From assembly GCA_047623945.1 (NCBI GenBank), contig JBLHOT010000001.1, positions 1-64,000 of the forward strand: a DNA stretch of 64,000 bases, in the 5' to 3' direction. The notes under the pieces were generated by a model, which was not told where the DNA came from, did not search any database, and saw only the letters and a program-made list of their open reading frames with translations. This document shows positions 42,926 through 52,307 of the stretch, one piece after another; within the stretch, counting starts at the first letter, position 1, and every line of letters begins with the position of its first letter. Origin of the DNA: Arcticibacterium sp047623945 (GTDB lineage: Bacteria; Bacteroidota; Bacteroidia; Cytophagales; Spirosomataceae). The translations under genes were made by a program, and so were the position numbers.

Positions 42926-45067
42926 ATGCAGAAAAGAGTTCTTGGTATTCTTCTTTTATTGGTCATTAGTTTTTCGTCTTTTTCACAGAAAGAACACTGG
43001 TTTCAAGAACCTTTGCGAATTTTGCAAACGGTTCTTCGCCAACCCGATGCTACTTCTTATGATGTGGATAGCCTAGTAGACTATATGAAGACTGTCCACG
43101 CCAATGTGTTGGTTATAAATGGTGGTGGTATTGTGGATTATTTCCAGAATGAATTACCAATGGCCAACGTAAATCCATACTTAGGTAAAAGAGATTTGCT
43201 TTCTGAAATTGTTAAAGGTTGTCATGAGCATAACATCAAAGTTATTGCCAGAGTAGATTTTAGAGGTGTTCATAAAGAGCGATATGATTTACATCCTGAT
43301 TGGTTTGCCAAAGATGAAAATGGGGATCCCATAATTCTCAATTATACTAGACCTGGCTTGTACGCTCCATGTTATAATGGACACTATAGGAATGAACATT
43401 CTGAGGCATTTATTGACCAATTGATGGACAAATATCACGTAGATGGCATTTGGCATAATTCTGTGAATTTTCATGATGTTTGCTACTGCAACCCCTGCCA
43501 AGTCCTATATCATCAAGAATATGGCACAGACATTCCCATAAAGACTAGCTCAGCCAACGAATGGGAAGAATACTATCGCTGGAATGAAAAAATGGCAAGT
43601 CGTCAATTGGCGAAAATGAGGGCTGTAGTGAAACAATATGGAGAAGATAAGTCTTACGCTGCCGAAGTGTTTGATATGTATAGCGTAGAGCAGCAAAAAC
43701 ATACAGGTATTAACCTTTATAGTGCGGCCAAACATTTTGACTTCTTTGTTACGGTCAGTTTCATTGCCAATAATGATGCAGATGTCAAGTATAAGGACAT
43801 ATACTATCCCGCAGCTATTGTCAAATTCCTGAAATCTTTAGAGCCAGAGAAATCTCCAGTCATTCTTTTTGGTGGAAACGGGACCGAGCACCGCTATACT
43901 TATGACCCGCCCATTGACTCTAGGCTTTGGCTGTGGCAGGCAGCTGCGGTTGGTGGGGGTTATTGGAACTGTTACTTTAATGGAGATTTCCCTTCCAACA
44001 CTTTGGACCAAAGAAATGCTTTTATAGCTAGCGATGCTTATCAATACCTGGAAGAGAACAGTGAGTTTTTGGATAAGATAGAACCTATTACAGATATTGC
44101 ACTTTTTTATTCTAAAGCTTCGGGTCAGCTCTTCGGAGATGAAGATTTTGGATTTCCAATGCGTGGTATGCTTAGGCTCTTAGAAGAGAATCATTATCAA
44201 TACGGTTTTTTATCGGATAGAAACTTAAAGAGAGAAGATCTAAATAGGTATAAGCTACTGCTTATGCCCAATGTGGCAGCAATAAGTGACTCAGATTTAG
44301 CATTAATTAAGGACTGGGTAACTGATGGAGGAAGTTTATTGGCCACTTACAAAACCTCTCTTTTTGATGAGTTGGGTTCTCAAAGAACTGATTTTGGGCT
44401 GTCAGATCTCTTCGGTGCAAATTTTACGGGGGAAGAGATAAATACATCCATTGACTGTTATCAAACTGTAGAAAGTAGAAATGTGTTTTTAGAAGGTTTT
44501 GAACAGACCGAATTATTACACAATGGTGGTCAAACACTTATTGTAGATACTCAGGGTAGAGCCGAAATAATAACTAGATATCTGCCAAAAATCAATAATC
44601 AACCACCGGAAAATGCTTTTCCTGACTCATGGGAATCGCACAATCCCATAATGCTAAGTAATTCTTTCGGAAAAGGAAATGTAGTCTATTTCTCAAATCA
44701 AATTGCCAAGTTAAACTATACTATTGGCCATCCGGATTATAATGATCTTTTGGTGAATTCGGTAAACATACTTTTAGGCGAAAATGAAATTTTAGAAACC
44801 AACGCTCCTGCAAGTGTTAATGTCTATTTGAATAAGTACAAAAAGGAAGCTGGATTGTATCAATTATCTCTAGTTAATACAACTGGGGGCACTCAAAGGC
44901 CGTATAGAGCCTTAATTCCAGTTTCGGGAATAAAGATTGAACTACCATTTGACATAAAATATTACGAGATATTAAGAGAAGATACAGGTGCTGTTATTGC
45001 TCAAAAAGGAAATACTTTGACGATTTATAATTTATACGAGTTTATGTCTTTGAAAATTAATAAATGA
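42926..45067 (+). CDS. Putative glycoside hydrolase: TIM barrel plus trimerisation-like domain
   Basis: 713 residues with a signal peptide (1-21). Residues 30-370 look like a (beta/alpha)8 barrel of the GH42/HypGH type: VDYMKTVHANVLVINGGGIV, IKVIARVDFRG, DGIWHNSVNFHDVCYC, and YAAEVFDMY. Residues 390-620 resemble a class I amidotransferase-like beta-galactosidase trimerisation domain (LLMPNVAAISDSDLALIKDWVTDGGS). I do not recognise the exact family. A sugar hydrolase acting in the periplasm is the best guess. Its stop overlaps the start of the DUF255 gene by four bases, which is an unusual partner. Confidence 0.65.
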   Translation: MQKRVLGILLLLVISFSSFSQKEHWFQEPLRILQTVLRQPDATSYDVDSLVDYMKTVHANVLVINGGGIVDYFQNELPMANVNPYLGKRDLLSEIVKGCHEHNIKVIARVDFRGVHKERYDLHPDWFAKDENGDPIILNYTRPGLYAPCYNGHYRNEHSEAFIDQLMDKYHVDGIWHNSVNFHDVCYCNPCQVLYHQEYGTDIPIKTSSANEWEEYYRWNEKMASRQLAKMRAVVKQYGEDKSYAAEVFDMYSVEQQKHTGINLYSAAKHFDFFVTVSFIANNDADVKYKDIYYPAAIVKFLKSLEPEKSPVILFGGNGTEHRYTYDPPIDSRLWLWQAAAVGGGYWNCYFNGDFPSNTLDQRNAFIASDAYQYLEENSEFLDKIEPITDIALFYSKASGQLFGDEDFGFPMRGMLRLLEENHYQYGFLSDRNLKREDLNRYKLLLMPNVAAISDSDLALIKDWVTDGGSLLATYKTSLFDELGSQRTDFGLSDLFGANFTGEEINTSIDCYQTVESRNVFLEGFEQTELLHNGGQTLIVDTQGRAEIITRYLPKINNQPPENAFPDSWESHNPIMLSNSFGKGNVVYFSNQIAKLNYTIGHPDYNDLLVNSVNILLGENEILETNAPASVNVYLNKYKKEAGLYQLSLVNTTGGTQRPYRALIPVSGIKIELPFDIKYYEILREDTGAVIAQKGNTLTIYNLYEFMSLKINK

Positions 45068-47178
45068 AAAGAATTCTATTTACTGTTTGTCTTTTAAGCC
45101 TGTTTTCTTGTGCTAAATCTCAAGAAACCGAGCACGACAAGGCTACGTATAAGTATACCAATGCACTCATAAAGGAAAGCAGCCCATATCTTTTGCAGCA
45201 TGCACACAATCCGGTAGATTGGCATCCATGGGGAGATGCGGCCTTATCTAAAGCGAAATCTGAGAATAAACTGCTTTTAATTAGTATTGGTTATGCGGCT
45301 TGCCACTGGTGCCATGTTATGGAGCATGAGAGTTTTGAAGACTCTACTGTGTCAAAATTCATGAATGATAATTTCGTGGCTATAAAAGTGGATAGAGAAG
45401 AACGGCCAGACATAGACCAAGTTTATATGAATGCTGTACAGCTTATAACTGGAAGAGGAGGCTGGCCCTTGAACTGTATTGCTTTGCCAGATGGCAGACC
45501 TCTATATGGCGGAACCTATTTTCCGAAAGAGCAGTGGATGGATATGCTCAAAAGCGTTCTTGATTTCACTAAGAACAATCCTGAGAAAACGGAGGAACAA
45601 GCTCAAGCTCTTACTGCCGGTGTTCAAACGCCGGCTTTCGAAGTCATTGAGAATGAACAAAACAAATATACCGCTGAGGATTTGGCTCAAGTTTTTAAAA
45701 ATTGGAAAGGAAGCATAGATTATAAGGAAGGAGGAGGTAGAAGAGCTCCGAAGTTTCCTTTGCCAATTGGCTATCAATATTTATTGAATTATAATCATCT
45801 ATCTAACGCTCCTGATGCTTTAGAGGCAGTCAATATTACTTTAAAGAAAATGGCACATGGGGGCATTTACGACCAAGTCGGTGGAGGCTTTGCTAGATAT
45901 AGCACAGATGCTATTTGGAAGGTGCCACACTTTGAGAAAATGCTTTATGACAACTCTCAGCTAGTTAGTCTTTACTCTATGGCTTTTCAGGAAACCAAAA
46001 ATCCACTCTATAAAGAAGTAGTTACAGAAACTTTAGATTTTATAGAAAGAGAGCTTATAGATGAGAGTGGGGGCTTTTATTCATCATTGGATGCAGATAG
46101 CGAGGGTGAAGAAGGGAAGTTTTATGTCTGGACAAAGGCTGAATTTGATGAAGTACTAGGAGAAAGTGCGGATTTAATGGCAGAGTATTTTGAGGTGACT
46201 TTAAAAGGCAATTGGGAGCATGGTAACAATATTTTGCTAAAAACGGAAAAACCGGAATCATTGGCTCTGAAGAACAAAATATCGTTGACTCAATTAGATA
46301 AACTAGTCAATGAGACAAAGTTAAAATTACTGAATGCCAGAGCAAAAAGAATTAGACCAGGACTTGATGATAAGATATTGACAGGCTGGAATGCTCTCAT
46401 GTTACATGGTTATACGGATGCTTATAGAGTTTTTGGAGAAGAGCGATTTCTAAACAAAGCAAAAGAAAATGCTGAATTCATCTTGGCAGAAATGAAAAGG
46501 AAAGACGGTGGTTTAAATAGAAACTTCAAGGAAGGGAAGTCGAGTATTAATGGTTTCTTAGATGATTACGCATTTACAATTTCTGCCTTTATTAACTTGT
46601 ATCAGGCCACTTTTGAAGAGAAATGGCTAATGGAGGCTGCTGACCTTTTGGAGTATGTTAATCTTCATTTTAGTGATAATAACTCAGGTATGTATTTTTA
46701 TACGTCAGACTTAGACCCTGCTTTAGTGGCTAGGAAAATGGAGATTGCTGATAATGTAATTCCTTCTTCAAACTCTCAAATGGCTAAGAACCTATATGTT
46801 TTGGGACAATACTTATTTAAAGAAGACTACATTGAAAGGGCGAGACAAATGCTGAACAATGTTAAGGAGGAGGCGATAAAAAATGGACCGTATTATGCTA
46901 ATTGGAATAGTTTGTACGCTTATTTAGTGCAAGAACCTTATGAGGTAGCTATTGTTGGCCAAGAAGCAGAAAGTCTCAGAAAGCAATTTGATAAGCATTA
47001 TTTACCAAATGTCTTTCTCTCCGGTGGCGTAAAAGAAGGGGATTTAAAGCTGCTAGAAAATAAGCGAGTTAAAAATAAAACACTCATTTACGTATGTCAA
47101 AACAAAGTATGTCAATATCCAGTGACTACCGTGGAGGAGGCCATGGGACTAATGAAGGGAAGTATTAAAAGTAATTAA
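45064..47178 (+). CDS. Thioredoxin-domain protein of the DUF255/YyaL family, lipoprotein
   Basis: 704 residues. The lipobox LLSLFSC gives Cys16. A thioredoxin-like domain with CHWC (80-83) in GYAACHWCHVMEHESF and DREERPDIDQVYM follows, then an (alpha/alpha)6 barrel resembling N-acylglucosamine 2-epimerases and glycoside hydrolases (PHFEKMLYDNSQL, GLDDKILTGWNALM). Relatives are YyaL and SPATA20. The activity is not established. It is translationally coupled to the glycosidase-like gene. Confidence 0.88.
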   Translation: MKRILFTVCLLSLFSCAKSQETEHDKATYKYTNALIKESSPYLLQHAHNPVDWHPWGDAALSKAKSENKLLLISIGYAACHWCHVMEHESFEDSTVSKFMNDNFVAIKVDREERPDIDQVYMNAVQLITGRGGWPLNCIALPDGRPLYGGTYFPKEQWMDMLKSVLDFTKNNPEKTEEQAQALTAGVQTPAFEVIENEQNKYTAEDLAQVFKNWKGSIDYKEGGGRRAPKFPLPIGYQYLLNYNHLSNAPDALEAVNITLKKMAHGGIYDQVGGGFARYSTDAIWKVPHFEKMLYDNSQLVSLYSMAFQETKNPLYKEVVTETLDFIERELIDESGGFYSSLDADSEGEEGKFYVWTKAEFDEVLGESADLMAEYFEVTLKGNWEHGNNILLKTEKPESLALKNKISLTQLDKLVNETKLKLLNARAKRIRPGLDDKILTGWNALMLHGYTDAYRVFGEERFLNKAKENAEFILAEMKRKDGGLNRNFKEGKSSINGFLDDYAFTISAFINLYQATFEEKWLMEAADLLEYVNLHFSDNNSGMYFYTSDLDPALVARKMEIADNVIPSSNSQMAKNLYVLGQYLFKEDYIERARQMLNNVKEEAIKNGPYYANWNSLYAYLVQEPYEVAIVGQEAESLRKQFDKHYLPNVFLSGGVKEGDLKLLENKRVKNKTLIYVCQNKVCQYPVTTVEEAMGLMKGSIKSN

Positions 47179-47204
47179 AACTTCGTAACACCTATGATGT
47201 AAAA

Positions 47205-48746
47205 CTACCCTGCCCAATTCTCTCTATCTAAACTTCTATACTGTATAGCTTCGGCCAATTGTTCATTTTTGATATTTTCTGAACCCGATAAATCGGCAAT
47301 TGTACGGCTTACTTTTAAGATTCTGTCGTATGCTCTGGCTGAAAGGCCTAGCCTTTCCATGGCTTTTTTAAGTAGTGTTTTCCCGGCTTCGTCTATTTGA
47401 CAAACCTCTTTCACCATTTCAGCTGGCATCATGGCGTTGGAGTGAATCTCAGGGAAATCTTTAAAGCGTTCTATCTGTACTTCTCTTGCTTTTACTACAC
47501 GCTCTCTAATCTCCTTTGAACTTTCGTTTTTTCTAGTTGAAGAGATTTGGTCAAAACTTACTGGAGTCACTTCCACATGGAGGTCGATCCTGTCTAGAAG
47601 CGGGCCTGAAACTCTGTTTAGGTATTTTTCTACTGCTCCAGGAGGGCATGTGCAATCTTTATCTGGATGATTATAATAGCCACAAGGGCAAGGGTTCATG
47701 CTCGCAATGAGCATAAAGCTAGATGGGAATTCTACTGTGAGGCGTGTTCTGGAAATACAGACTTTACGCTCTTCAAGTGGCTGACGCATCACTTCCAAAA
47801 CAGTTCTTTTGAATTCGGGAAGTTCGTCTAGAAACAATACACCATTATGTGCCAGCGATATTTCGCCAGGCTGAGGAAATGAGCCGCCACCCACGAGGGC
47901 CGCGTCTGATATGGTGTGATGGGGATTCCTAAAAGGACGTCTTGATATGAGTGTTGCTTTTTGGTCTAATTTACCAGCTACAGAATGAATTTTTGTGGTC
48001 TCCAAAGCTTCCATCAAAGTAAGAGGAGGTAAAATAGAGGGCAGTCTTTTGGCGAGCATCGTTTTTCCAGCTCCAGGAGGCCCTATCATGATTGCATTAT
48101 GACCTCCGGCCGCAGCTATTTCTAAGGCTCTTTTAATGTTTTCTTGGCCTTGAACATGAGAGAAGTCTGCTTCGTAATTACTTACTGTATGATAGAACAA
48201 GTCTCGAGTGTCTGTCACCAAAGGTGTTATTTCTAGTTCTCCTTTGAGATAACGAATGGCCTCATCTAAAGTTTCTACACCAATAACATCTAGGTTATTC
48301 ACTATGGAAGCCTCGGCAGCATTTTCTTTTGGCAAAATAAATCCTTTCTTTTTCTGCTCACGAGCCTCAATCGCAATGGGTAGAACCCCCTTTATTGGCC
48401 TCAAGGAACCATCTAAAGACAATTCACCTAGAATAACGTAATCTGAAAGTTCTTTAGCAAAAGTCACGCCGCAGGAGATATTGATAAGACAAACGGCAAT
48501 GGGTAAATCGTAAGAAGAACCCTCTTTACGTATATCTGCGGGAGCTAAATTGATAACTGTTTTTTTTCTATCCTGCGTATATCCCTCGTTTTTGAGGGCT
48601 GCGTCTATTCTTTGTAAACTCTCTCTAACGGCATTGTCTGGCAAGCCCACTACGTTAGTTCCGGCACCTTTGATAAGGCTAATTTCTACAGTTATGAGTG
48701 TGGCACTAACGCCGTAAACGGCGGCTCCAAATGTGGTGGCAAGCAT
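47205..48746 (-). CDS. YifB/ComM family Mg chelatase-like ATPase
   Basis: 513 residues. An N-terminal Lon-protease-like ChlI domain (about 1-170, VGLPDNAVRESLQR) precedes an AAA+ domain with Walker A GPPGAGKTMLAKRLP and Walker B LFLDELPEF. A zinc-type motif CPCGYYNHPDKDCTC and a C-terminal domain follow. ComM promotes branch migration during natural transformation in other bacteria. It is followed by a peptidase gene on the same strand. Confidence 0.92.
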   Translation of the reverse strand: MLATTFGAAVYGVSATLITVEISLIKGAGTNVVGLPDNAVRESLQRIDAALKNEGYTQDRKKTVINLAPADIRKEGSSYDLPIAVCLINISCGVTFAKELSDYVILGELSLDGSLRPIKGVLPIAIEAREQKKKGFILPKENAAEASIVNNLDVIGVETLDEAIRYLKGELEITPLVTDTRDLFYHTVSNYEADFSHVQGQENIKRALEIAAAGGHNAIMIGPPGAGKTMLAKRLPSILPPLTLMEALETTKIHSVAGKLDQKATLISRRPFRNPHHTISDAALVGGGSFPQPGEISLAHNGVLFLDELPEFKRTVLEVMRQPLEERKVCISRTRLTVEFPSSFMLIASMNPCPCGYYNHPDKDCTCPPGAVEKYLNRVSGPLLDRIDLHVEVTPVSFDQISSTRKNESSKEIRERVVKAREVQIERFKDFPEIHSNAMMPAEMVKEVCQIDEAGKTLLKKAMERLGLSARAYDRILKVSRTIADLSGSENIKNEQLAEAIQYRSLDRENWAG

Positions 48747-48755
48747 TTTATTGTG

Positions 48756-50228
48756 TTATTCTTTCCAAAACCACTCTTTACCCAGAATTAGGGCTTCTTT
48801 AAGGTTTTGGCTAATTAAGTACTCTTTAGTCTCTTCTAAAGTCTTTCGTGGAGGTAATTTGTCTGCATTGGCAAGTGCATATAACATCATGGCAGTATAT
48901 TTCACATTGTTATTAATATCTATTTCAGATACTAAATCAAATGTGTCGCAGTCGGCATGGTAACAATCTTGAGCCTTTTGAGCTAGCTTCTTGTTTGGTC
49001 TTGTTACAGGAATGCCTTCCATCATAAAACTCTGATGGTCGCTATGAAGTCCGGCATTGCTGGTATTAAGGTTTTGGTAGTTTTTATCTACGGTGTTAAT
49101 CTCCTTTCCAAAGGTTGAAGTGAGGTGTTCGAGTTTTGAGTTGCCAAAGGCATTAAAACCAAGAATGTTACTTGTCATGTCTAGGTTTATCATAAGACCA
49201 ATATTGTCTATTTCCCCCGTGCGTTTTAGTTCTTCTACTAATGCCTTAGAGCCTAGCCTGCCTTGCTCTTCTCCCATAAAGAGGATAAACTCTATTGGTC
49301 TTTTTGTCTTCAAATTGAGTTTCTTAAAAACTCTGGCTACATCCATTACAGATGCCGCTCCTATGCCATTATCTATTGCCCCATTTGCCAAGTCCCAGGA
49401 GTCTAAATGGGCTCCAACAATGATTTTTTCTCCTTGGTATTTTGTAGAGCCTTTGTGCTTTGCTAAAATGTTTCGTGCCCTAACTGGTTTGAAACTATTG
49501 AGCATTTCAATTTGGGCTAAAATATGCGTTTCATCTTTTATCCAATTTTTCATATAACGACCACTTTCATATGAGACACAGACTGCGGGAATAGGAATTA
49601 GCTCTCCTGTCGCTGAGGCCGTTCCTGTCAATAGAACTCCACCTTTAACTGAATTGGCGATAATAACACCAGCGGCTCCGTATTTTATGGCTAAAGCTGT
49701 TTTTTCAGAGCGATGAAGATTTAATTTTCCTTTGTTGTCACGGTATTGGATATTGATATTAAATAAGGCAATTTTTCCTTTTAATTCTTCTCCAATTAAT
49801 TCAAAGTCGCTTTTCAAACCATCTTTACAATTAACGATTTTAGCCGTCACAGACGCAGCCTTAGGCGAATGGGCTAGGCTAACGACCTCTACCTCTCGAA
49901 AATTATCTGAATTATCAGGAACTAAAGATAGTGTTACACTTCTTCTTGACCAAGACTCTGTTTCAAAAGGCAAATAAGCGGCACTGGAGTAGCCAAAATC
50001 CTGAAAAGCTTTAAACGCAAACTCTTCTGCCTTTCTGCCATTTTCAGAACCCGTTAGCCTATGAGTAGTGGCTTTAATGAGTTTGTCTAAAGTGCTGTAT
50101 GCTTGTCCGTTTTTGTTTACTTCCGAATTTATTTTTTCGAAAATCGCTAACCTTCCTTTTTTCTGAGTCAGGAATGCAGAGAAAAGAAATAATACAAAGA
50201 CTAAATACCAGTTATGTTTGATGCTCAT
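48756..50228 (-). CDS. M28-family aminopeptidase with PA domain
   Basis: About 490 residues from the chosen start at 50228. An upstream ATG at 50285 would add 19 residues before what reads as a signal peptide (MSIKHNWYLVFVLFLFSAF), so the internal start is preferred. A PA domain lies in the middle (AIKYGAAGVIIANSVKGG). M28 zinc ligands are visible in GAHLDSWDLANGAIDNG, GEEQGRLGS and HSDHQSF. It is probably a periplasmic or surface metallo-aminopeptidase. The gap to the ComM gene is nine bases. Confidence 0.88.
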   Translation of the reverse strand: MSIKHNWYLVFVLFLFSAFLTQKKGRLAIFEKINSEVNKNGQAYSTLDKLIKATTHRLTGSENGRKAEEFAFKAFQDFGYSSAAYLPFETESWSRRSVTLSLVPDNSDNFREVEVVSLAHSPKAASVTAKIVNCKDGLKSDFELIGEELKGKIALFNINIQYRDNKGKLNLHRSEKTALAIKYGAAGVIIANSVKGGVLLTGTASATGELIPIPAVCVSYESGRYMKNWIKDETHILAQIEMLNSFKPVRARNILAKHKGSTKYQGEKIIVGAHLDSWDLANGAIDNGIGAASVMDVARVFKKLNLKTKRPIEFILFMGEEQGRLGSKALVEELKRTGEIDNIGLMINLDMTSNILGFNAFGNSKLEHLTSTFGKEINTVDKNYQNLNTSNAGLHSDHQSFMMEGIPVTRPNKKLAQKAQDCYHADCDTFDLVSEIDINNNVKYTAMMLYALANADKLPPRKTLEETKEYLISQNLKEALILGKEWFWKE

Positions 50229-50362
50229 TACTATTAAATTACCCGAATTAAGTTTTTTATCGGATAAAAACCTATTGCAGCACATAAAAATCCTTCATCA
50301 AGTCTTTGGATATTGAGACTGCGATTTTGATCATGCTATTTACCGGAAGATAAACTAAACTT

Positions 50363-50394
50363 TTGGATAGAAATGTTACCGTTTACTACTTTTA
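50363..50394 (+). promoter_or_regulatory. Possible promoter of the OmpA-like gene
   Basis: TTG at 50363-50365 and TACTTTTA at 50387-50394, spaced 21 bases apart, one mismatch from TAnnTTTG. It would give a 5' leader of over 100 bases. Confidence 0.4.
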
Positions 50395-50524
50395 ACAAGG
50401 GAAATTAGAATTGTTTTGAATACGATTGTATAGAATCCGAAAATTTCCAACTAACTTTAACTTTAATAAGTTTAAGAGTCCAAAAGTTAATCCGATTTAG
50501 AACTTTATTACAAATTAAGTCACA

Positions 50525-52228
50525 ATGAAAAAAAGTATACTCGCTTTAATTGCTTTATTGGCATTCACAAGTTATACTGCTCAAGCACAGTTAGATTCTT
50601 GTAAGGCATGTAAGCCGTTTCCTTGGGAAATAGGCATCCCATTAGGTATTACTCAATACCTCGGAGATGTACACTGTAGCATGCCCTATGCTTCGGGTAA
50701 CAGAATAGTTTCTGGGCTATTCGCAAGAAAACATGTTGGAGATTACTTTGCTATTCGTCCTCAGATTCTAGTGGGAGGTTTGGCAGGAGATGATTTTTCA
50801 CATCCTGATGGATACTGGGATTATAGAGGACTTAAATTTAAAACTCCTTTAGTAGAGGCTTCCTTATTGGGCGAAATTTATCCTTTTAAAGAACGAAAGA
50901 TAACATGTGAAGGAATTACAAGAAGAACCCTTTCTCCATATCTCTTTGGAGGAATTGGCGTAACATACACAAACCCAACGGTAGAAGTGCAGTCTGGAAC
51001 TACTTTTCCTCCGTTACCAAGAGATATTACAGCAGATGCTGCTGGTTTAAAAAAGTGGGCAGCAGTTATTCCTTTTGGTCTAGGTGTTAAATGGAATCTG
51101 GCTGAGCGATTTGCCTTAGGTTTAGAAGGTGGATATAGATATTCTTTCTCTGATTATTTAGATGGAATTAGTATAGCAGCTAATGATCAAAGAAACGACG
51201 GTTACTTCTTGGGTTTAGTCTCTGGTTCTTACAGATTTGGAGACAAAGATTCTGATAAGGACGGAACTGTGGACAAATGTGATATTTGTCCTGACATTGC
51301 TGGTTTGAGGAAGTTTCAAGGATGTCCTGATACGGACGGTGACGGCGTTCCTGACAATGTGGATGATTGCCCAACTATGGCTGGGCCTATTTCTCTTAAA
51401 GGTTGTCCTGATTCTGACGGTGACGGTATTGCAGATAAAGATGATGAGTGTCCTACACTTTATGGGTTGGCTTCTTTAAACGGATGTCCAGATAGAGACG
51501 GTGACGGTGTCGCTGACAAAAATGACGAATGTCCTGATGTGGCTGGAGTGGTAGCCTTAAGAGGCTGCCCAGATACAGATGGTGATGGAATTGCAGATAA
51601 AGAAGATGCTTGTCCGAACTCCCCTGGCCCAGCCTCAACTAACGGTTGTCCAGATAAGGATGGAGACGGCATTGCAGATAGCGAAGATGATTGTATTAAC
51701 GTGTCTGGTGAAGTAGATGGTTGCCCAGACTCTGATAAGGATGGTGTTCCCGATCATTTAGATAAGTGTCCAGATTTTCCTGGTTTAGCCTCTAATGATG
51801 GCTGCCCAGAAGGTTATGTAGACGGTCAAGCACCATTTATGGGTTATGCAACTCCTAGTGGGTGTGAAATATCTGCTAGCGAATTAGACGAACTAAACTA
51901 TGCTGCTCAGCAAGTGGAATTTTATAGCGGAACTAATAAGCTTCGCCCTACATCATACAAATCGCTTCAAAGAGTTTGTGATTTATTGGCTAGGTGCTCT
52001 GATGCGGCCATTCATGTTAATGCTTATAATGATGGTAGTGCTACTTCCTCTAACGTGAGGTTAGCAAAACTAAGAGCTTGTGCCATTTATACGTATTTCC
52101 TTCAAAAGAAGTGTTTGACAAAATCTAGGATTTCTTATGACGGTTTTGGAGATGAAGATACTGCGAGTTATTATACAAACGCGGAAGGAAAAAGAACTGG
52201 AACTAGAATTGAATTCTTGTTAAGGTAA
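50525..52228 (+). CDS. OmpA-family outer membrane protein with seven thrombospondin type 3 repeats
   Basis: 567 residues. A signal peptide (1-22) precedes an eight-strand-type beta barrel (about 30-240). Seven Asp-rich Ca2+-binding TSP3 repeats (51248-51808, each starting D-x-D-x-DG) form a stiff linker. A C-terminal OmpA/MotB-like peptidoglycan-binding domain runs from about 450 (LDELNYAAQQVEFYSGTNKL, NVRLAKLRACAIYTYF). It anchors the outer membrane to the wall. A strong terminator follows. Confidence 0.9.
   Translation: MKKSILALIALLAFTSYTAQAQLDSCKACKPFPWEIGIPLGITQYLGDVHCSMPYASGNRIVSGLFARKHVGDYFAIRPQILVGGLAGDDFSHPDGYWDYRGLKFKTPLVEASLLGEIYPFKERKITCEGITRRTLSPYLFGGIGVTYTNPTVEVQSGTTFPPLPRDITADAAGLKKWAAVIPFGLGVKWNLAERFALGLEGGYRYSFSDYLDGISIAANDQRNDGYFLGLVSGSYRFGDKDSDKDGTVDKCDICPDIAGLRKFQGCPDTDGDGVPDNVDDCPTMAGPISLKGCPDSDGDGIADKDDECPTLYGLASLNGCPDRDGDGVADKNDECPDVAGVVALRGCPDTDGDGIADKEDACPNSPGPASTNGCPDKDGDGIADSEDDCINVSGEVDGCPDSDKDGVPDHLDKCPDFPGLASNDGCPEGYVDGQAPFMGYATPSGCEISASELDELNYAAQQVEFYSGTNKLRPTSYKSLQRVCDLLARCSDAAIHVNAYNDGSATSSNVRLAKLRACAIYTYFLQKKCLTKSRISYDGFGDEDTASYYTNAEGKRTGTRIEFLLR
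51248..51808 (+). repeat. Seven tandem TSP3 repeat units inside the OmpA-like gene
   Basis: Units of 25-27 codons (75-81 bases), each with a D-x-D-x-DG core and a GCP end. DNA identity between units is moderate, so the array is old and constrained at protein level. Confidence 0.85.
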
Positions 52229-52240
52229 GACTTCCTTAGA

Positions 52241-52284
52241 AAAAGAAAAGGCCTAGTTTCAATTGAGACTAGGCCTTTTCTTTT
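52241..52284. terminator. Bidirectional terminator between ompA-like and E1 genes
   Basis: A 17-base-pair stem (52241-52257 with 52268-52284), extended inwards by three more pairs, with A and T runs on both sides. Confidence 0.92.
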
Positions 52285-52307
52285 GTGGAGAACCGATACT
52301 TTAGCTC

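Noticed and set aside
51248..51808. Tandem repeats that could look like a CRISPR or satellite array
   Set aside because: They are in frame inside an OmpA-like gene and encode Asp-rich TSP3 motifs; there are no unique spacers.
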